Shown here one piece after another: positions 44,676-56,526 of a stretch of DNA of 64,000 nt. The notes beneath the pieces were generated by a model. The model was not told the origin of the DNA and ran no database searches. It saw nothing but the letters and a program-made list of their open reading frames with translations. The stretch spans positions 25,861,547-25,925,546 of the forward strand of contig NC_087067.1 in the NCBI RefSeq assembly GCF_963678635.1, read 5' to 3'. The first letter of the stretch is position 1, and every line of letters starts with the position of its first letter. The stretch is from Symsagittifera roscoffensis (Eukaryota > Xenacoelomorpha > Acoela > Convolutidae). A program made the position numbers and the translations under genes.

Positions 44676-45554
44676 AACTTCTTTTTTTGAAAGCAAGTGC
44701 CCATCACTTGAACAAAAATCAAGTATAGTGATTAAAAACTTGGTTGATCATCTACCTTTTTAATCATTAAGAATCCTTGAAGTGTGTCTTGAATCTTCGA
44801 TGCAATAATTCAATTTTTAATTATAAAAAGCCTTTTGTTAAAACGGACTGATACTAACGTAATTAAAATGTTTAGATTTGCTTTATCCTGCTGTGTCCAA
44901 TTTTTTTGCAGTCGATTTCTTTTGGATATCAATTTCTTTGTAGACCATCGGGGAAGCGTCAAATATCGGGTAAGCGTCAAATAAAGGACTTGAAACTTAT
45001 TGAAGCTACCCTCAGCATTTTTGTTAAAATAAGCTCTTGGAGCAACCAGCTATGTTTGTGATTAATGATTCTCTGAGATTGGTTTGAAGACAGTTCATTT
45101 TAGAATATTTTTTTTGTCATTAAATTTTCCGTGATTCTTCAATTGGAGACAAAAACAATTTGCTCTCAAACAGCCGTGGGATTTTTTGGCTTCCGGCTTT
45201 TTTTTTTATTTTTGGACACTTGGGGACTTCATTCATCAATTGGTCGTTTTCGTCTATCATTACACTTGCGAACAGGTAGTGTTATAGTACGACTTATTAT
45301 TTTTTCTAAATTAAGTCACAAATATTGGTGCCACTTTTGGGGCACCTTTACAGCTTTTTGACAGCATGTGCTTGGACATTCGATTAGTTATAAGGTAACA
45401 CAGTTGATGCAGTTCTCATTGTTCAAATGAACCGACAAAAGCCATTTGCTTCCAATATAATATCAATACAATAATAAAAACTCTATTTCAGACATTTTCT
45501 AACTCAATTTTTCTCGTTATTTATTGAAATGCATAATTTTTTCACAGTGTAGTT
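44676..45554. other. No gene seen
   Basis: AT-rich spacer between two SINE-like copies; the open frame 45131-45361 shows no recognisable motif. Confidence 0.45.
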
Positions 45555-45725
45555 TTACGTTTTCGTAAACTTGTGAGAGCAAATGTTTTGTAATCTGTTC
45601 CTTGACTTTTTCCTATAAACAACTTAGGCCTGGGGTTCGAGTCCCGGCTGGACCTTGTTTTCCGTGAAATATTGCCTTGCCGGCCTATTGCTTGTCGGCT
45701 TATGCTTTGCCGGCTTAGTTGCAAG
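45555..45725 (+). repeat. SINE-like element, family 1, with box B
   Basis: cttgtgagagcaaatgtttt head, then aggcctggggttcgagtccc (box B ggttcgagtcc at about 45633) and ggctggaccttgtttt, ending in gccggcttagttgc near 45708. The tRNA-like centre is among the best preserved in the window. Confidence 0.6.
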
Positions 45726-45984
45726 TTTTCAAAAAACAAGTCAGTATTTTTTGTGTTATTACTTGCGTTTGTTGATTCTTTTCCAACTGTCTTTTGGCTC
45801 TGTTTTTTGCTATGCCGTTATAATTTTGAAGTTGATTCAAAGACCAATGATATTTTGAATTGTGCTTTAATGGCTGTTTGTTCTCAGAAATCTGATCCAG
45901 GGACAAATTAGGTCGCGCCACCTTCCAAAAAGAAAAGTTCAACTAGCTTTTGTTTTTCCGCTATCCATTTACTGTCACGGCTAC

Positions 45985-46500
45985 TGTCTATGTTGTCGTT
46001 GTTGTCTCCACTAGTACTTGCGTTTCGCTTTTGGAAACTTAGACCAAAATCAAACAGGTATCCAGGTCAGGACCAAAATAACCGAGGTTGGCCTCGCAAT
46101 GGTGTAGCAGATTTTCACAATGAAAACGTAGTCGTGATGCATTATTTGTCTTCAGCACATTATCGTCTGCAGATAACCATTACTGTTCGAGGCAGTGTGG
46201 TGAAAGTGAGGTCATAGCCAAAGTGACAGGAATGTTTCGACCTATGGGGTTCTGGATGAGGCATTGCTGGGACCGAGCTCTGAGTCTGCGGCTGAGAAAG
46301 GAGTACAGCTTAGGCAGCTTGACAATGGCGAATATGGCAAGTTATCTTCGACCATTATCACTACTATAGCTATGAAAATCGTAACAAAAGTATTAGGCTT
46401 TAAAACTGAAAAGATGCCACTAAAACTTACAGGTCAGAAATGGAGGACTAGTTTGCTTAAAATTTTAGGCCATAGCTGGCGAAATTTGTAAATAACGTGT
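45985..46500 (+). other. Higher-GC stretch with unidentified open frames
   Basis: Two open frames (45990-46217 and 46264-46491) lie in a segment of more balanced composition, ending QKWRTSLLKILGHSWRNL. I recognise no domain, and they are not joined by evident splice sites. Decayed mobile-element coding is possible. Confidence 0.2.
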
Positions 46501-46824
46501 CGAAAATCCATTGTCTGGTACTTAATTCAGTTTGACCGAAAAAGTGCGTTTTTTGGATCGCTCCAGCTCTGAAACAGTATACAAATAGAAAAAGTTTTAG
46601 GGTGAGTTGTTCAAAAACCGATGACGTAGAATTCTGCCTAGAGGGACCCGTTGGATGGCAAAAATGAAATCTTGCGGCGGTTGATCAGCCTCATTTTCTA
46701 ATCCAGTGTTAAAAATGGCCTTGTTTGATTTCGTGGTGCGGAGTTTTATATCGAATTGCTGGTCGCAAAGGCAAACCCAATTCGAGCATATCCGGTACGT
46801 TAGCTCCAGTTCAATTGATCTTTT

Positions 46825-46910
46825 CACTTGCGAGAGCAAGTGTACTTCTAAACGGGATTTATAATTCCCCCCCCCCCCCCCTCTAAACAACTTTTCCTAA
46901 AGTGTTTGAG
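46825..46910 (+). repeat. SINE-like head with C-run
   Basis: cacttgcgagagcaagtgta has the clearest head hairpin of the family (CTTGC-GAGA-GCAAG), followed by aacgggatttataattc, a run of 15 C (46867-46881) and taaacaacttttcc. Confidence 0.55.
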
Positions 46911-46928
46911 CCTGATCTTCAAGAATGA

Positions 46929-47016
46929 CAAACGAAATTATTGCAGTTCAAAAGAAAAAAATCTGGAACAAGTTGTTCCAGACTATTTTTCTTTTGATCT
47001 TCAATAATTTCGTTTG
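46929..47016. repeat. 88-bp near-perfect palindrome
   Basis: Starting caaacgaaattattg and ending caataatttcgtttg, with the centre tctggaacaagttgttccaga. Arms of about 43 bp have only a few mismatches and essentially no loop. It lies just past a SINE head. Confidence 0.88.
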
Positions 47017-48300
47017 GCATTCAACAAGCTTTTTTGTTTCTGGATTGGCTAATTCATGCCTGCGTGAATCCTGTCGAATGGAGTTCATGAACTATATGTT
47101 GATTTTTTCCATCTCTTTAACTTATAAGTTAACCGAAGAATAGCTTAAAAATAGCTTCTATGAATCCTGAACAGGAATTGTTGGAGTATTAAAATCAACT
47201 TCCACGCAAGCAATTGCTTATGCACTCGAATTTTATACCAAAAGAATACTTTTGCTCCAATGAATCGTTAAAAGGAAACGGCGAAGTATTAGGGAATCCT
47301 GACCGACTACTGCACTGGCAATTTGTGTTGCACTTAATTGTAGCTTAATTAACAGCGTTTCAAAATCGATCTGTATTCGGTGTATAGCACCTTGTTTTTT
47401 TTTCAGTATTGACTTCAGTCCTCTTAATTTATTTTTCTCGCTAAGATGGACTCTATCAGTTCGCAAATGCTTTTCGTTGCATATAGATTGCAAATGGTTC
47501 GGAAGGTCTAACCGTTTTCTTTCATTTCTAATGAATCTCCAATTGCTTTAAATCTGCCTGGTGTATTGCCTTGAAGGAGGCTCAAAACGTATAGTTTTTC
47601 GGCAAGGGTATTTAGCTCTAATTTTGAGGTCTCTTGAGATTTTGAGGGGGTTTTGAGGATGGGCTACTGTCAATGAAGAGTTCGTTTGCCCCAATAAGCA
47701 AGACGATATTTTCCTAAACTGATGTCACAAGAATGAATTGGATAACTTAATCTGAACTATATCAGAATGTGAATCTATCGGGGACCAGTTGACAACTGGG
47801 AACAAACAAGCTGTTTGATTTGTCCTGCTTCAACTATTTGGAAAAATGTCTGTACGCTGTAGAGGATACGTTGTGAGGAGTGAACGGTACGTTGCTGTGA
47901 ACTGTCAGATCATTAAGTGTGTGTTTCGACTGGAATTTAGTATTAGCTCCGAGCGTTTTAGGGTTTTTTATGCGGCAGAATAATTTAAGAAATGTTTAAA
48001 ATGATATTTTTTCGAAATGCTGTTGAACAAATTAATTTTTCTTTATAAATAAACTTTGTCATCAATGCAATTTTTGATCTATTCATCAGTCTTTTAATTC
48101 AAAATGAGTCGTGACGGAATATTTTGGGTAATTTAAGGTTTTTGCTTGATACAAGCAATCCCATTTTTTAATCGAGGCAATTGAATGAATTGAAGAAATG
48201 TCAAAAATTGCTATGGTCTTGCTTGAAAAGTCGTAAATGGTTGATTAGAAAAAGAAAAAAATTAAAATACCCTGCTGTGATGCATGCTTTGTCTCTTCAG
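47017..48300. other. Upstream of TSR1, no further gene seen
   Basis: AT-rich. The acceptor tttgtctcttcag ends at 48300, 8 nt before the TSR1 start codon. A noncoding first exon may lie in this stretch but cannot be identified. Confidence 0.45.
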
Positions 48301-48308
48301 ATATTGCG

Positions 48309-51009
48309 ATGGAGCAGTCTGAGAAGCCGCCCGCCCGTCACGAGGCAGGTCTGCTGAAACAGCTGAACAAACTGCACAAAACGGGCAGACACAGAAGCAA
48401 GAGATCCATCAGTAATGACTCCAGAGGCAAGACCATGTACAGTGTGAAGACCATAACTAAGCAGTCGCACAAACTGTTGGCTAAAGTGGAGAGGAGAAAT
48501 CAAGCCAAAGAGAAGGTGTATCATTGTTACATTTTTTCTGATGTGGCTTACGCTGCATATTTTTGACGGGGGGGGGGGGGTAGTGTATTGTCAATTATTT
48601 TGTCGATTATTTAGGAAAAGTTTCGAGGTTTTCAAGCTCGGCCGAAACCTTGTGCTGTTGATTTTCTAAATCGAGCATTTTTATTATTTTTCAAATTAAT
48701 CGCGCCTGAAAGTATCACAAATTATAAAAATTACCATAGCCTGACCTTTATCCCTGTCTGTTTCTCTTAGTTTTTGGCATAATAAACCTGTTTTAATTTT
48801 TTGGAGCCACTTTTTAACGTTATTTCAACTTTTCAATTCGAAAAAAGCTTGAACACCAGTTTTGTACAACATATTTATTTTTCAGAGGAAGCTTCAACGG
48901 GAGAAACATTTAGCAGAGAAGCGATCACGTGGTGGAACTGACGCTGCTCCTTTCACAGTGGCGATGGTAAGTCTGACCGAAGGAGTCGACCTGCACGGTT
49001 GTCTCGACTTGCTATTGACCGCCTACCCAAACTCACGAATGGTCAAGTCAGGCAGCCTCCAGTATCTTATTCTCGAAAATTTCCAGAAGAGAATATGCTT
49101 CAACCTCGTTCCAGATTGCGATCTGTTTGCATTGCTTGAAATCGCGAAAGTTGCCGACTTTTTACTACTCGTTGCGGATGTGAATGAAAAGTTTTCAAGG
49201 TTTGCAGAGCATGCATTTAGCTGTCTGTGCGCACAAGGATTGCCAAATGTACTGTACGCCTTAACAGGAACTGAAGATCTGACACTGAAAAAGAAGAACG
49301 AAGCGAAAGGTCAACTGATGAAAATTCTTTCTAGAAGATTTCCAAAGTTGGAGAAGGTGTACTCTTTCGACACAAATGCAGACGCGCAGTTGGTACTGAG
49401 AGATATTACTAACCAGAAGGTGAAAAGAATCAAATTTAGAGAGTGCAGGTCGAATATTGTAGTTGATAGCTTTACTCCGAGGCCGCCAGCGGAAGAAAAA
49501 GCACAGGCTCAAAATTTGGCACTTCGAGGTATTGTAAGTGGACGTCCTTTGTCGGCCAATTCGCTCATCTACTTGCCGAACTTAGGACCATATCAGATAA
49601 AGTATGTGAAGAAATTACCCGATCCGTACAGTGTGAAACCTTTCAAGGGTCAAATGGAAGACGAAATCGATTACCCAGATGAAAAACAGATGCAGTTGCA
49701 GTTTGAAGCCGAAGTTGACCCAATGGAAGGCGAACAAACGTGGCCGACAGAAGCGGAGTTGAAACATGCTGCCAAAAGGGCGCAAGATGGCGGCGATGAT
49801 AATAACAGTGAAGATGATGATTTCGAAGATTGTGAGTCGGACGTCAATTCATTACTTGATCAGGGGGATTTGGTGCCTGAAGGAGCGGAAATCGAAAGTT
49901 CCGATGATGATAACGGTATGGAAGATGCGTTATCCGAGTTCGGAGGAACGTCAATTGCTGATGATTCTTTCTCGATCATTGATCAAGAGGCGAAGTTAGA
50001 TGACATTGCCCGCGAAAAAGCAGCGAGAGACGATAAACATTTTCCCGATGAGGTTGATACTCCAATGAGTGTTATGGCAAAAGACCGCTTTCAGAAGTAC
50101 CGAGGTCTTCAAAGTTTCAAACATACACCGTGGGATCCAAAAGAAAACTTACCAAGTGATTTTGCGAGGATATTTACGTTTGAGAATATCGATCGAGTAA
50201 AAAAAGCTTCCCTGCAAGTTGGCGCGGCTGTATGGGCTGTAGGCCAGCCAGGTACTTATGTTGAGATTGAGTTAGTTGACGTACCCGTTAGTTACTGCAA
50301 TGACATAGATAAAGACAAACCATTGATTGTTTTTTCTCTGTTGGAGCACGAGCAGAAAATGTCAGTTTGTAACTTTTACTTGACCAGGCATCCGGCATCA
50401 CAAAATGAAGTTAAATCGAAAGACAGTTTAATTTTTTGGACACCTTTGCGGACGTTTAGTGCACGGCCAATTTTCTCAGAACATACAGTTGGAAATAAAC
50501 ACAAGTTCGAAAGGTTCTTTCATCATGGTAGCCCAGTAGTTGCGAGTGTAATCTGTCCAATCACGTTCGGACCCTGTCCAGTTTTGGTGTTTCAGAATAA
50601 TCCGGATTCAGAAGACGTTTCTACATTGGTTGCCACTGGAACTCTCAGCAGTATAAATCCATACAGAGTTGTGGTGAAACGGTCAGTGTTGAGTGGTTAT
50701 CCGTGTAAAATCAACAAGCGATATGTGGTGGCCAGATACATGTTTCACAGTCGTGAAGATATTCTGTGGTTTAAACCGGTTCAATTGAGGACTAAATGGG
50801 GCCGAAAGGGACACATCATTGAGCCGCTAGGCACCCATGGCCACATGAAGTGCAAGTTTGACTCGCATCTCAAGTCTCAAGATACGATTATGATGAATCT
50901 GTACAAACGTGTCTTCCCAAAGTGCTCCTACAACCCGACAGTCGAGGAGTTTGGAATTGACATTCCAGATAGTTTGATTGCCGCATCTGTAAAATCATTT
51001 GATATCTGA
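48309..51009 (+). CDS. TSR1: Pre-rRNA-processing protein TSR1
   Basis: Two exons, 48309-48515 (69 codons) and 48886-51009, join in phase 0 (AAG|GTGTAT ... tttttcag|AGG) to a 776-residue protein, close to the ~800 of animal TSR1. The N-terminus (GLLKQLNKLHKTGRHRSKR) matches the family's basic leader. The following GTPase-like region has no P-loop GxxxxGK, as expected: TSR1 is a catalytically dead relative of Bms1. The AARP2CN domain contains LRGIVSGRPLSANSL (from residue 282), then GEQTWPTEAEL, an acidic stretch (about 365-410), HTPWDPKENLPSDFARIF and the C-terminal RIBIOP_C domain to KRVFPKCSYNPTVEEF. TSR1 acts on cytoplasmic pre-40S particles, keeping immature subunits from translating. A 13-G tract lies in the intron 53 nt after the donor. 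Confidence 0.96.
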
Positions 51010-52395
51010 CCAGAATTCAAATTACTATGAAGTGTTTTTTCAAAGAACTTGCAAATTTTTAAGAGTTTTGGAATGTTCAAAAATTATTGCCCTTCTCCAA
51101 AGTTCATCGCTTTTTAAAATCAGTTTTGCCAACCAATTCTATATTTTACAGTTTTTACACGATTTTCGATTTAAATACAAGTCGGACTTCGCCATTTTTA
51201 AGCCTGTGGGCTAAATTTCCTGGATTTTTTTTTCATATGCTAATTAAGCTTTACCATAGTTGATACAGCGCTGATTTTAAAAACGATGCTGTATACTGGA
51301 TCGGTCTGTTTTTGAGTGCAGCCAAAATACTTTTCCCCATCTAATTTTACCGCCAAGGCTACATGGAATTGCATCACTTCCAGTCTAATTTGGTTAATGT
51401 TCATTTTTCGGGCGATCGGAATGCCAACAGATGTAGCATGAAAGCTGAAGGCACTTTTGTCATTTTGTAGGGTTACACAAATAAGTCATAAATGATGAGG
51501 GAGGATGATAGTTGAGGTTGAGAAGATTCTACTATATGCCTTCCTTGGTAGGTATTTCCTGTCTAGAATGCCGTTTTCTTACACGGCGAAGTTTGAATTG
51601 CATATTTTTTGTCTCAATTTTTGATCGCAACTTTCCAGCCTTAGTGCTATTTGATTCGTCGCCTTCAGTTATCTTCGAACTGCGCAATTATTTTCTAACG
51701 CCTTACCAACGTACATACGATGGAACGGGGGTATTGCCCTTTTGAACAAATTGCTTTTCTTTTAACCGCTAACCATTCATTACAGCGCACCATCGTTGCG
51801 ATTATAGGAAATCAGGCTAGGAGCAGCACCATTACTTAGTTATATAACATCACTGGATGCGCGGGAAAATCATGTGTTTTGCTTTAAAGTGTGACTTAAT
51901 TTGATTTTGGTGGCTAAAGATTAAAATAGACAGCGGAAGTTCTGTTGTGTCCAGATTCAAATTAGCCACATTTTCGTCGTGAACTTCAGTAGTTATTGGT
52001 AGCGATAGGTTCAGCCCTTTGCATAGTTTAAACACATATTTTGGCTATGTTTGAGTTGGCCTCTTAAGTAACTCGATCGATTATTTACCCGATTACTAGC
52101 CTTCATGTTGCAAACTATTCAGTTCATCTATTTCGTTCAATAAAATTTGGATTGAGTTTGTAGTGTTATCCGATTGTGCAGTTTGACCGGTGACGAAATT
52201 ATCACGGAATCGATATTTTGTTTTTACGATGATATTGGGGAGCACTAGCATTCTATACGGTAAATCAACTTAGTTTGTTTGTGCCGTGCTATACAACATG
52301 TATTTGCGACCTAATAAACATGCTCCCAAAGCGTTTTAGGGAGACAATGTTAACTTGATGCTAAATTGGATTTTTCAGCTAGCCATAACTTGTTA
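51010..52395. other. TSR1 3' region, no further gene seen
   Basis: AT-rich. I found no canonical AATAAA in the first kilobase after the TSR1 stop codon; the first is near 52139. No other coding or repeat signal. Confidence 0.45.
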
Positions 52396-52399
52396 CCCT

Positions 52400-52640
52400 T
52401 CCGATAAGCAAGGATATTGCAGCCGGGTACTAGACTTTTTTCCCGTAAATAAATTTGTTTATCGAAAAGTCCAATGGCAAATTTTATAACCGCTGAATTA
52501 ATAGCCGGATTTGTAACTGCATTTGTACCTTGGGTGAACCTTGAGAGTTGCAAAATAAGTTTAATCTGTGCCGAAAGATTTTAATAAGTTTTCGGCAACG
52601 AGGTCGGTTGACTTTGTTTTTGTCGGCTTCTTTTCCTAAT
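52400..52640 (+). repeat. SINE-like element, family 1
   Basis: gataagcaaggatattgcag, gggtactagacttttttccc and gtaaataaatttgtttatcg head; gtcggcttcttttcctaatg tail near 52621. The head and tail are nearly the same as at 62885-63135. Confidence 0.55.
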
Positions 52641-52804
52641 GTTTTTAAAAATTAATTTTATTAAATGAAAACGGTTGAACTCACACGAGACCTTTTGAAA
52701 TATATAAATCACCCTCTTAAGGCCTCTTAAACCTGAAAATCTGTAAAAAAATTTTGAATTTTTTATATAGAAGAAAAATCTTGTTTTTTGGCTTTATAGT
52801 TTTT

Positions 52805-53050
52805 TTACACTTGCGCAAGCATTGTCTAGACTTGATCGGAAACTATACTTTTTTCCCGCAAACAACTTTTGTTTCACATCTTGCTTTATTACTGAATCCT
52901 AAACTTCTGAGATCCTTCGCAATTGGCCAAGAGGTTACGCCGCGGCCTCTACGCCCTTAGGTCCGGGTTTAGGATCCCGCCCGGTCCTTGTTTTTTCAGT
53001 AACTATGACTTTCGTTCATCTGCTTAAGTGTTATCGGCTTAGTTGGCATA
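52805..53050 (+). repeat. SINE-like element, family 1, with A and B boxes
   Basis: Head cacttgcgcaagcattgtct then actttttt-cccgcaaacaac. The tRNA-like part has box A-like tggccaagaggttacg (about 52924) and box B-like gggtttaggatcccgc (about 52964), 30-40 nt apart as in tRNA-derived promoters. It ends ggtccttgttttttcagt and tatcggcttagttggc near 53032. Confidence 0.65.
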
Positions 53051-53145
53051 TCAAGGATGTTCTTGTAAAGTAAGCAAGTATCATGGTTGTTGTTAGTGTT
53101 TTTCATTGCATTAGTAGGGAACATTTAAGCTATTAAAAAATTTTT

Positions 53146-53880
53146 GAAGACCACCTACTCTCCTGTGCCACTGCTTACTCCACTATTCTCTTTCTCTTCT
53201 ACCTGTTTGTCTACAGCCTTCGAAAAAGTATGTGGCCGAATATTTGACCCATTTTTTTAAAATTTTTTTTAAACTGTCCCGAATCTAAGATTCGGGTTTC
53301 AATAAGTCAAAAGGATTGGAACAGCTCCCCTGCATCAGCGGCCACGCCAATTTTTTTTAAATGTGGCTACGTCCAAAGTTATGGTCCTCGACAAAGTCAA
53401 AATTTTGTTATTTTACCCTTTTTTGAAATTTTTTGACCTTTCTCGAGAATTTCCGTGCGAGTTTTTTTCCGTTCAATCGAAAAAACAGGTTGCGCAATTC
53501 TGATCTGTTTAAGCGGATACGCCCAGCTTTTTTACACCACAAGATCTGATGAACTCAAAAGTCAAATTTATGATTTGATGACCGTTTTTTGGAACTTTTT
53601 TGTTTTGTCTCTATAATTATCCTGCCAATTCTGGTATCGAGGATTTAATTGAAATTTCACGTGGTTGAAAGCCTACCCACATAAGCGGTCACTCCCAATT
53701 TTGTTTGGAAAAAAGTTACGGTCTTCAAAAATGTCAAAGTTTTGTGACCGGTTTTTGGAAACTTTTTGACTTTTTTTCGAAAACTACACTGTAAATTCTC
53801 AGGTGAAGTGTTCAATCAAGAAACCAGGTTTGGGGGAGCTTCCGTACCTAAACGGTCATGAATGGACCCTGACTGGTGTC
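53146..53880 (+). repeat. Satellite family 2 block
   Basis: It begins ccacctactctcctgtgcca and includes gccttcgaaaaagtatgtgg, both shared with 11690-11775. Four to five diverged monomers follow (cctgcatcagcggccacgcc, caatcgaaaaaacaggttgc, cgaaaactacactgtaaatt). Confidence 0.6.
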
Positions 53881-56279
53881 TACACCACTATAGAAACCTG
53901 CGACGATTCTGGCTAAACGCTAAACTGCTGCTTTTATAATTCACGTGAGGCTCTAAAAAATGATTCCAAATTGAATTGAGGCAGCTAATTGGTTTTTTTT
54001 TCATTCCATACAAGACTCAATTTTGAAAAAACTTGCTATTATCAGCCTAAATAGTTCTGCCAATAATTAAAGTTACCAAAAAATTTTCGAGACATTCAGG
54101 GCTTTGCTGGTGACTACAGGCTTTGCGGGTGAGCAGTCTTGTTAGTATGAATGCTCATAAACAAATTCTTTCTTGATTTCAGGTTTTAATTATAAAACAT
54201 AAGCACTTTTGTTTCTGTGTTTTTCTGTAGTTATGGCTCCTCTATATAAGTTTCCTCTAACTGTTTTGATTGAATGTTCCAAATCTAGAAGAAATAGCAG
54301 GATTTTTAGCGAACTGTGGTTTTTCTCCCGCAAGTTTTTGCTCTCAAAATAGCAGTTATTGGCCGATTTTTCAAATAAATTACTATTGTAAAATTATTGT
54401 TGCTCCCAGTTCAAAATAAAATGTAAATTTTAAGGGCTCTTTTTTCGTGAAAAAAACTCTGGGGTTGCGAATTTGACCAATGTGGACAATTTGACGCGCG
54501 CGTTTTTCCAATTTTCTATTAAATGCCGTGCCATTTTCAATAGGGTCTAATTCGTAACGACGAATAAGTTAAAGCTGAAAATCATTGCGAATTGAATTGA
54601 GGAATGTTTTGATTCGTCCAAATAAGTCCTTATTTGGCGCGATTTTTATAACATTTCTTTCACTTTAAGTTTGGGATGACAGTATACGAACGTTTGGGAT
54701 GATAGTATACGAAAAGTTAACTACCTTAACTACCATTATTAGAATCGTTCCAGACAGTCGAATGGCAGTCGAAACACGAAAGTAGATTTTTTTTTCAATT
54801 GTACGGCATTAGCTCCGCTATACTCGTAAGAACTCTCGACATGCTTATTCGAGTCCCAGTATGCTTGGATTGGGCGTTTTTCTTAATATATTTTTCTTCA
54901 CTTATGTCGAAACGGTTGAATGAATTTTCGGTTACTCTGCATTCAAATAGATTTTAATTTGTTTTCCTCTTCTTCAAGTTTCCGTCTTTCGATTAAAAAT
55001 TTATGGGAGTGAATGTTGCTGGATACGCTGCTGCACGGACATCAGAACGTTTCATTTTTGAATACTTTTCAATTTTAATTTTTCGTGCAATAATTCAATG
55101 TTGCTTTTTGCTGCTTGGCTATTAAACTTTGATGATGTTGCTTTTGGTATCTGTTGGTCACTCATCGCGAATATGCTCTTGCTGAGTTAAATGAAGTGTT
55201 CTACTTTTTCGTTTGACGTCTCTTTTGTCTGTTGATTTATGTGCAAAGAGAAAATCAGATTAACGTGTTCTTTATCAAACAACGACTGCCGTAAAAATTA
55301 TTGTAACACAGTTTTGTCCTCAAGAAATGCAAACTTCCCAACGTAAAGGTAATATCAGTTCGTTTTGTTCCGACCGTTTTTGTTTTACACACAAAATCAG
55401 GTACCACAAATAATCATTGGAGTGGGCTGAGTGATATCTCATCTTAAAGACTTTTCAGTTGTGATTGAAACGACGTTAAAAATTTTTGAAAAAAAAAATT
55501 TTCAGTGACGAAAAAAAACTGGTTTGAAATTTTAGATTTTTGGTCTAATTTCGATTTAATAAAGTGGGCATGCTGACATGCAATAGTTTATTTAAACTTA
55601 AACTAAGCCGTGAAAACTTTTGTTATACTCGAGAAATTAACTCTTTTGCTTAAAAGACCTATTTAAAGACCTGTATACGTTTGACGGACCCATATATCAT
55701 AGCTGTACCGGTTTTAGATCACCATTTCTTTGTTCATCTCCGGCTGAAATCTCGCAAATGCAAAAACTGTTTCTCTGGGATGGAGCTGCCATATTGACTT
55801 AGTTTTCGAGTTCTGTGATGCTTTTTTAAGGGGATGGTGTTCTTTTAAATTTTATTTCGCTACCTTCGGTTGCGAATGGTTTTTCATTGGTAGTTTTTCT
55901 TATTCGGATGTCCAGAACCTTGCTCATGATATACGAGATTTTTTGGTTTGAGTATTGAAGATCTGATTTAAATTATCTTTGCGATTTAATTGATTGCATT
56001 TAATAAGTTAAGTTAAATGCAACGATACTATTCTCATATTAAGCTTATCTTTTTTTCTTTCCACTAATTTTTAGTTTTCTAGCCGCTTCATGTTGGATAT
56101 CTAATGATCAGTTAGCCCTCAATCAATTCTTTTAATGTTTCAGGGGACCCTAGGGGATAAAGCACACTTAGTAGAGGCAGTAACTCCCAAAATGAATAAT
56201 CAGTCCGATAGGTCCCAAAAATAAAAAAGCAGTCGCATAAGTCCCAAATCTTTTCTATTGGTCAAAAGACTAAATTAGC
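53881..56279. other. No gene seen; degraded AGGGC terminus at 54094-54151
   Basis: acattcagggctttgctggt ... ctttgcgggtgagcagtctt is a degraded, partly duplicated copy of the hairpin end at 5452-5488. The rest is AT-rich without recognisable features. Two copies of gataGGTCCCAAA-like motifs lie near 56208 and 56240. Confidence 0.45.
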
Positions 56280-56420
56280 CGAGTTTCGGCTTAAGGTCAC
56301 CGGTGGGCGCGCGCGATAACCGGCTCTAAATTTCGTATAGAGTCCTACCCTTAGGTGGCAAGCTCGCAACAGGTTGGCGCGGCTGCGGCGGTCACTATTC
56401 TGCATCTTGATTCGGTTCAA
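56280..56420 (+). promoter_or_regulatory. GC-rich island upstream of NAPRT
   Basis: gtgggcgcgcgcgataaccg and ggttggcgcggctgcggcgg stand out from the AT-rich surroundings 110-250 nt before the NAPRT coding start. It is the most promoter-like composition near a gene in this window; no core promoter element is certain. Confidence 0.35.
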
Positions 56421-56526
56421 CTTTGCAGCTACTTAATTATTTAGGAAGTGTTGCAGCATGTTTGGTTCTTCGGACGTTGATTTAGATTTTATTTTATTTC
56501 TTCCTCCTTTTCTTTCAGATTCGGGC

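Noticed and set aside
56458-56526. Upstream in-frame ATG as the NAPRT start
   Set aside because: A strong pyrimidine tract and cag end at 56518, and the added residues have no family counterpart; kept only as an alternative.
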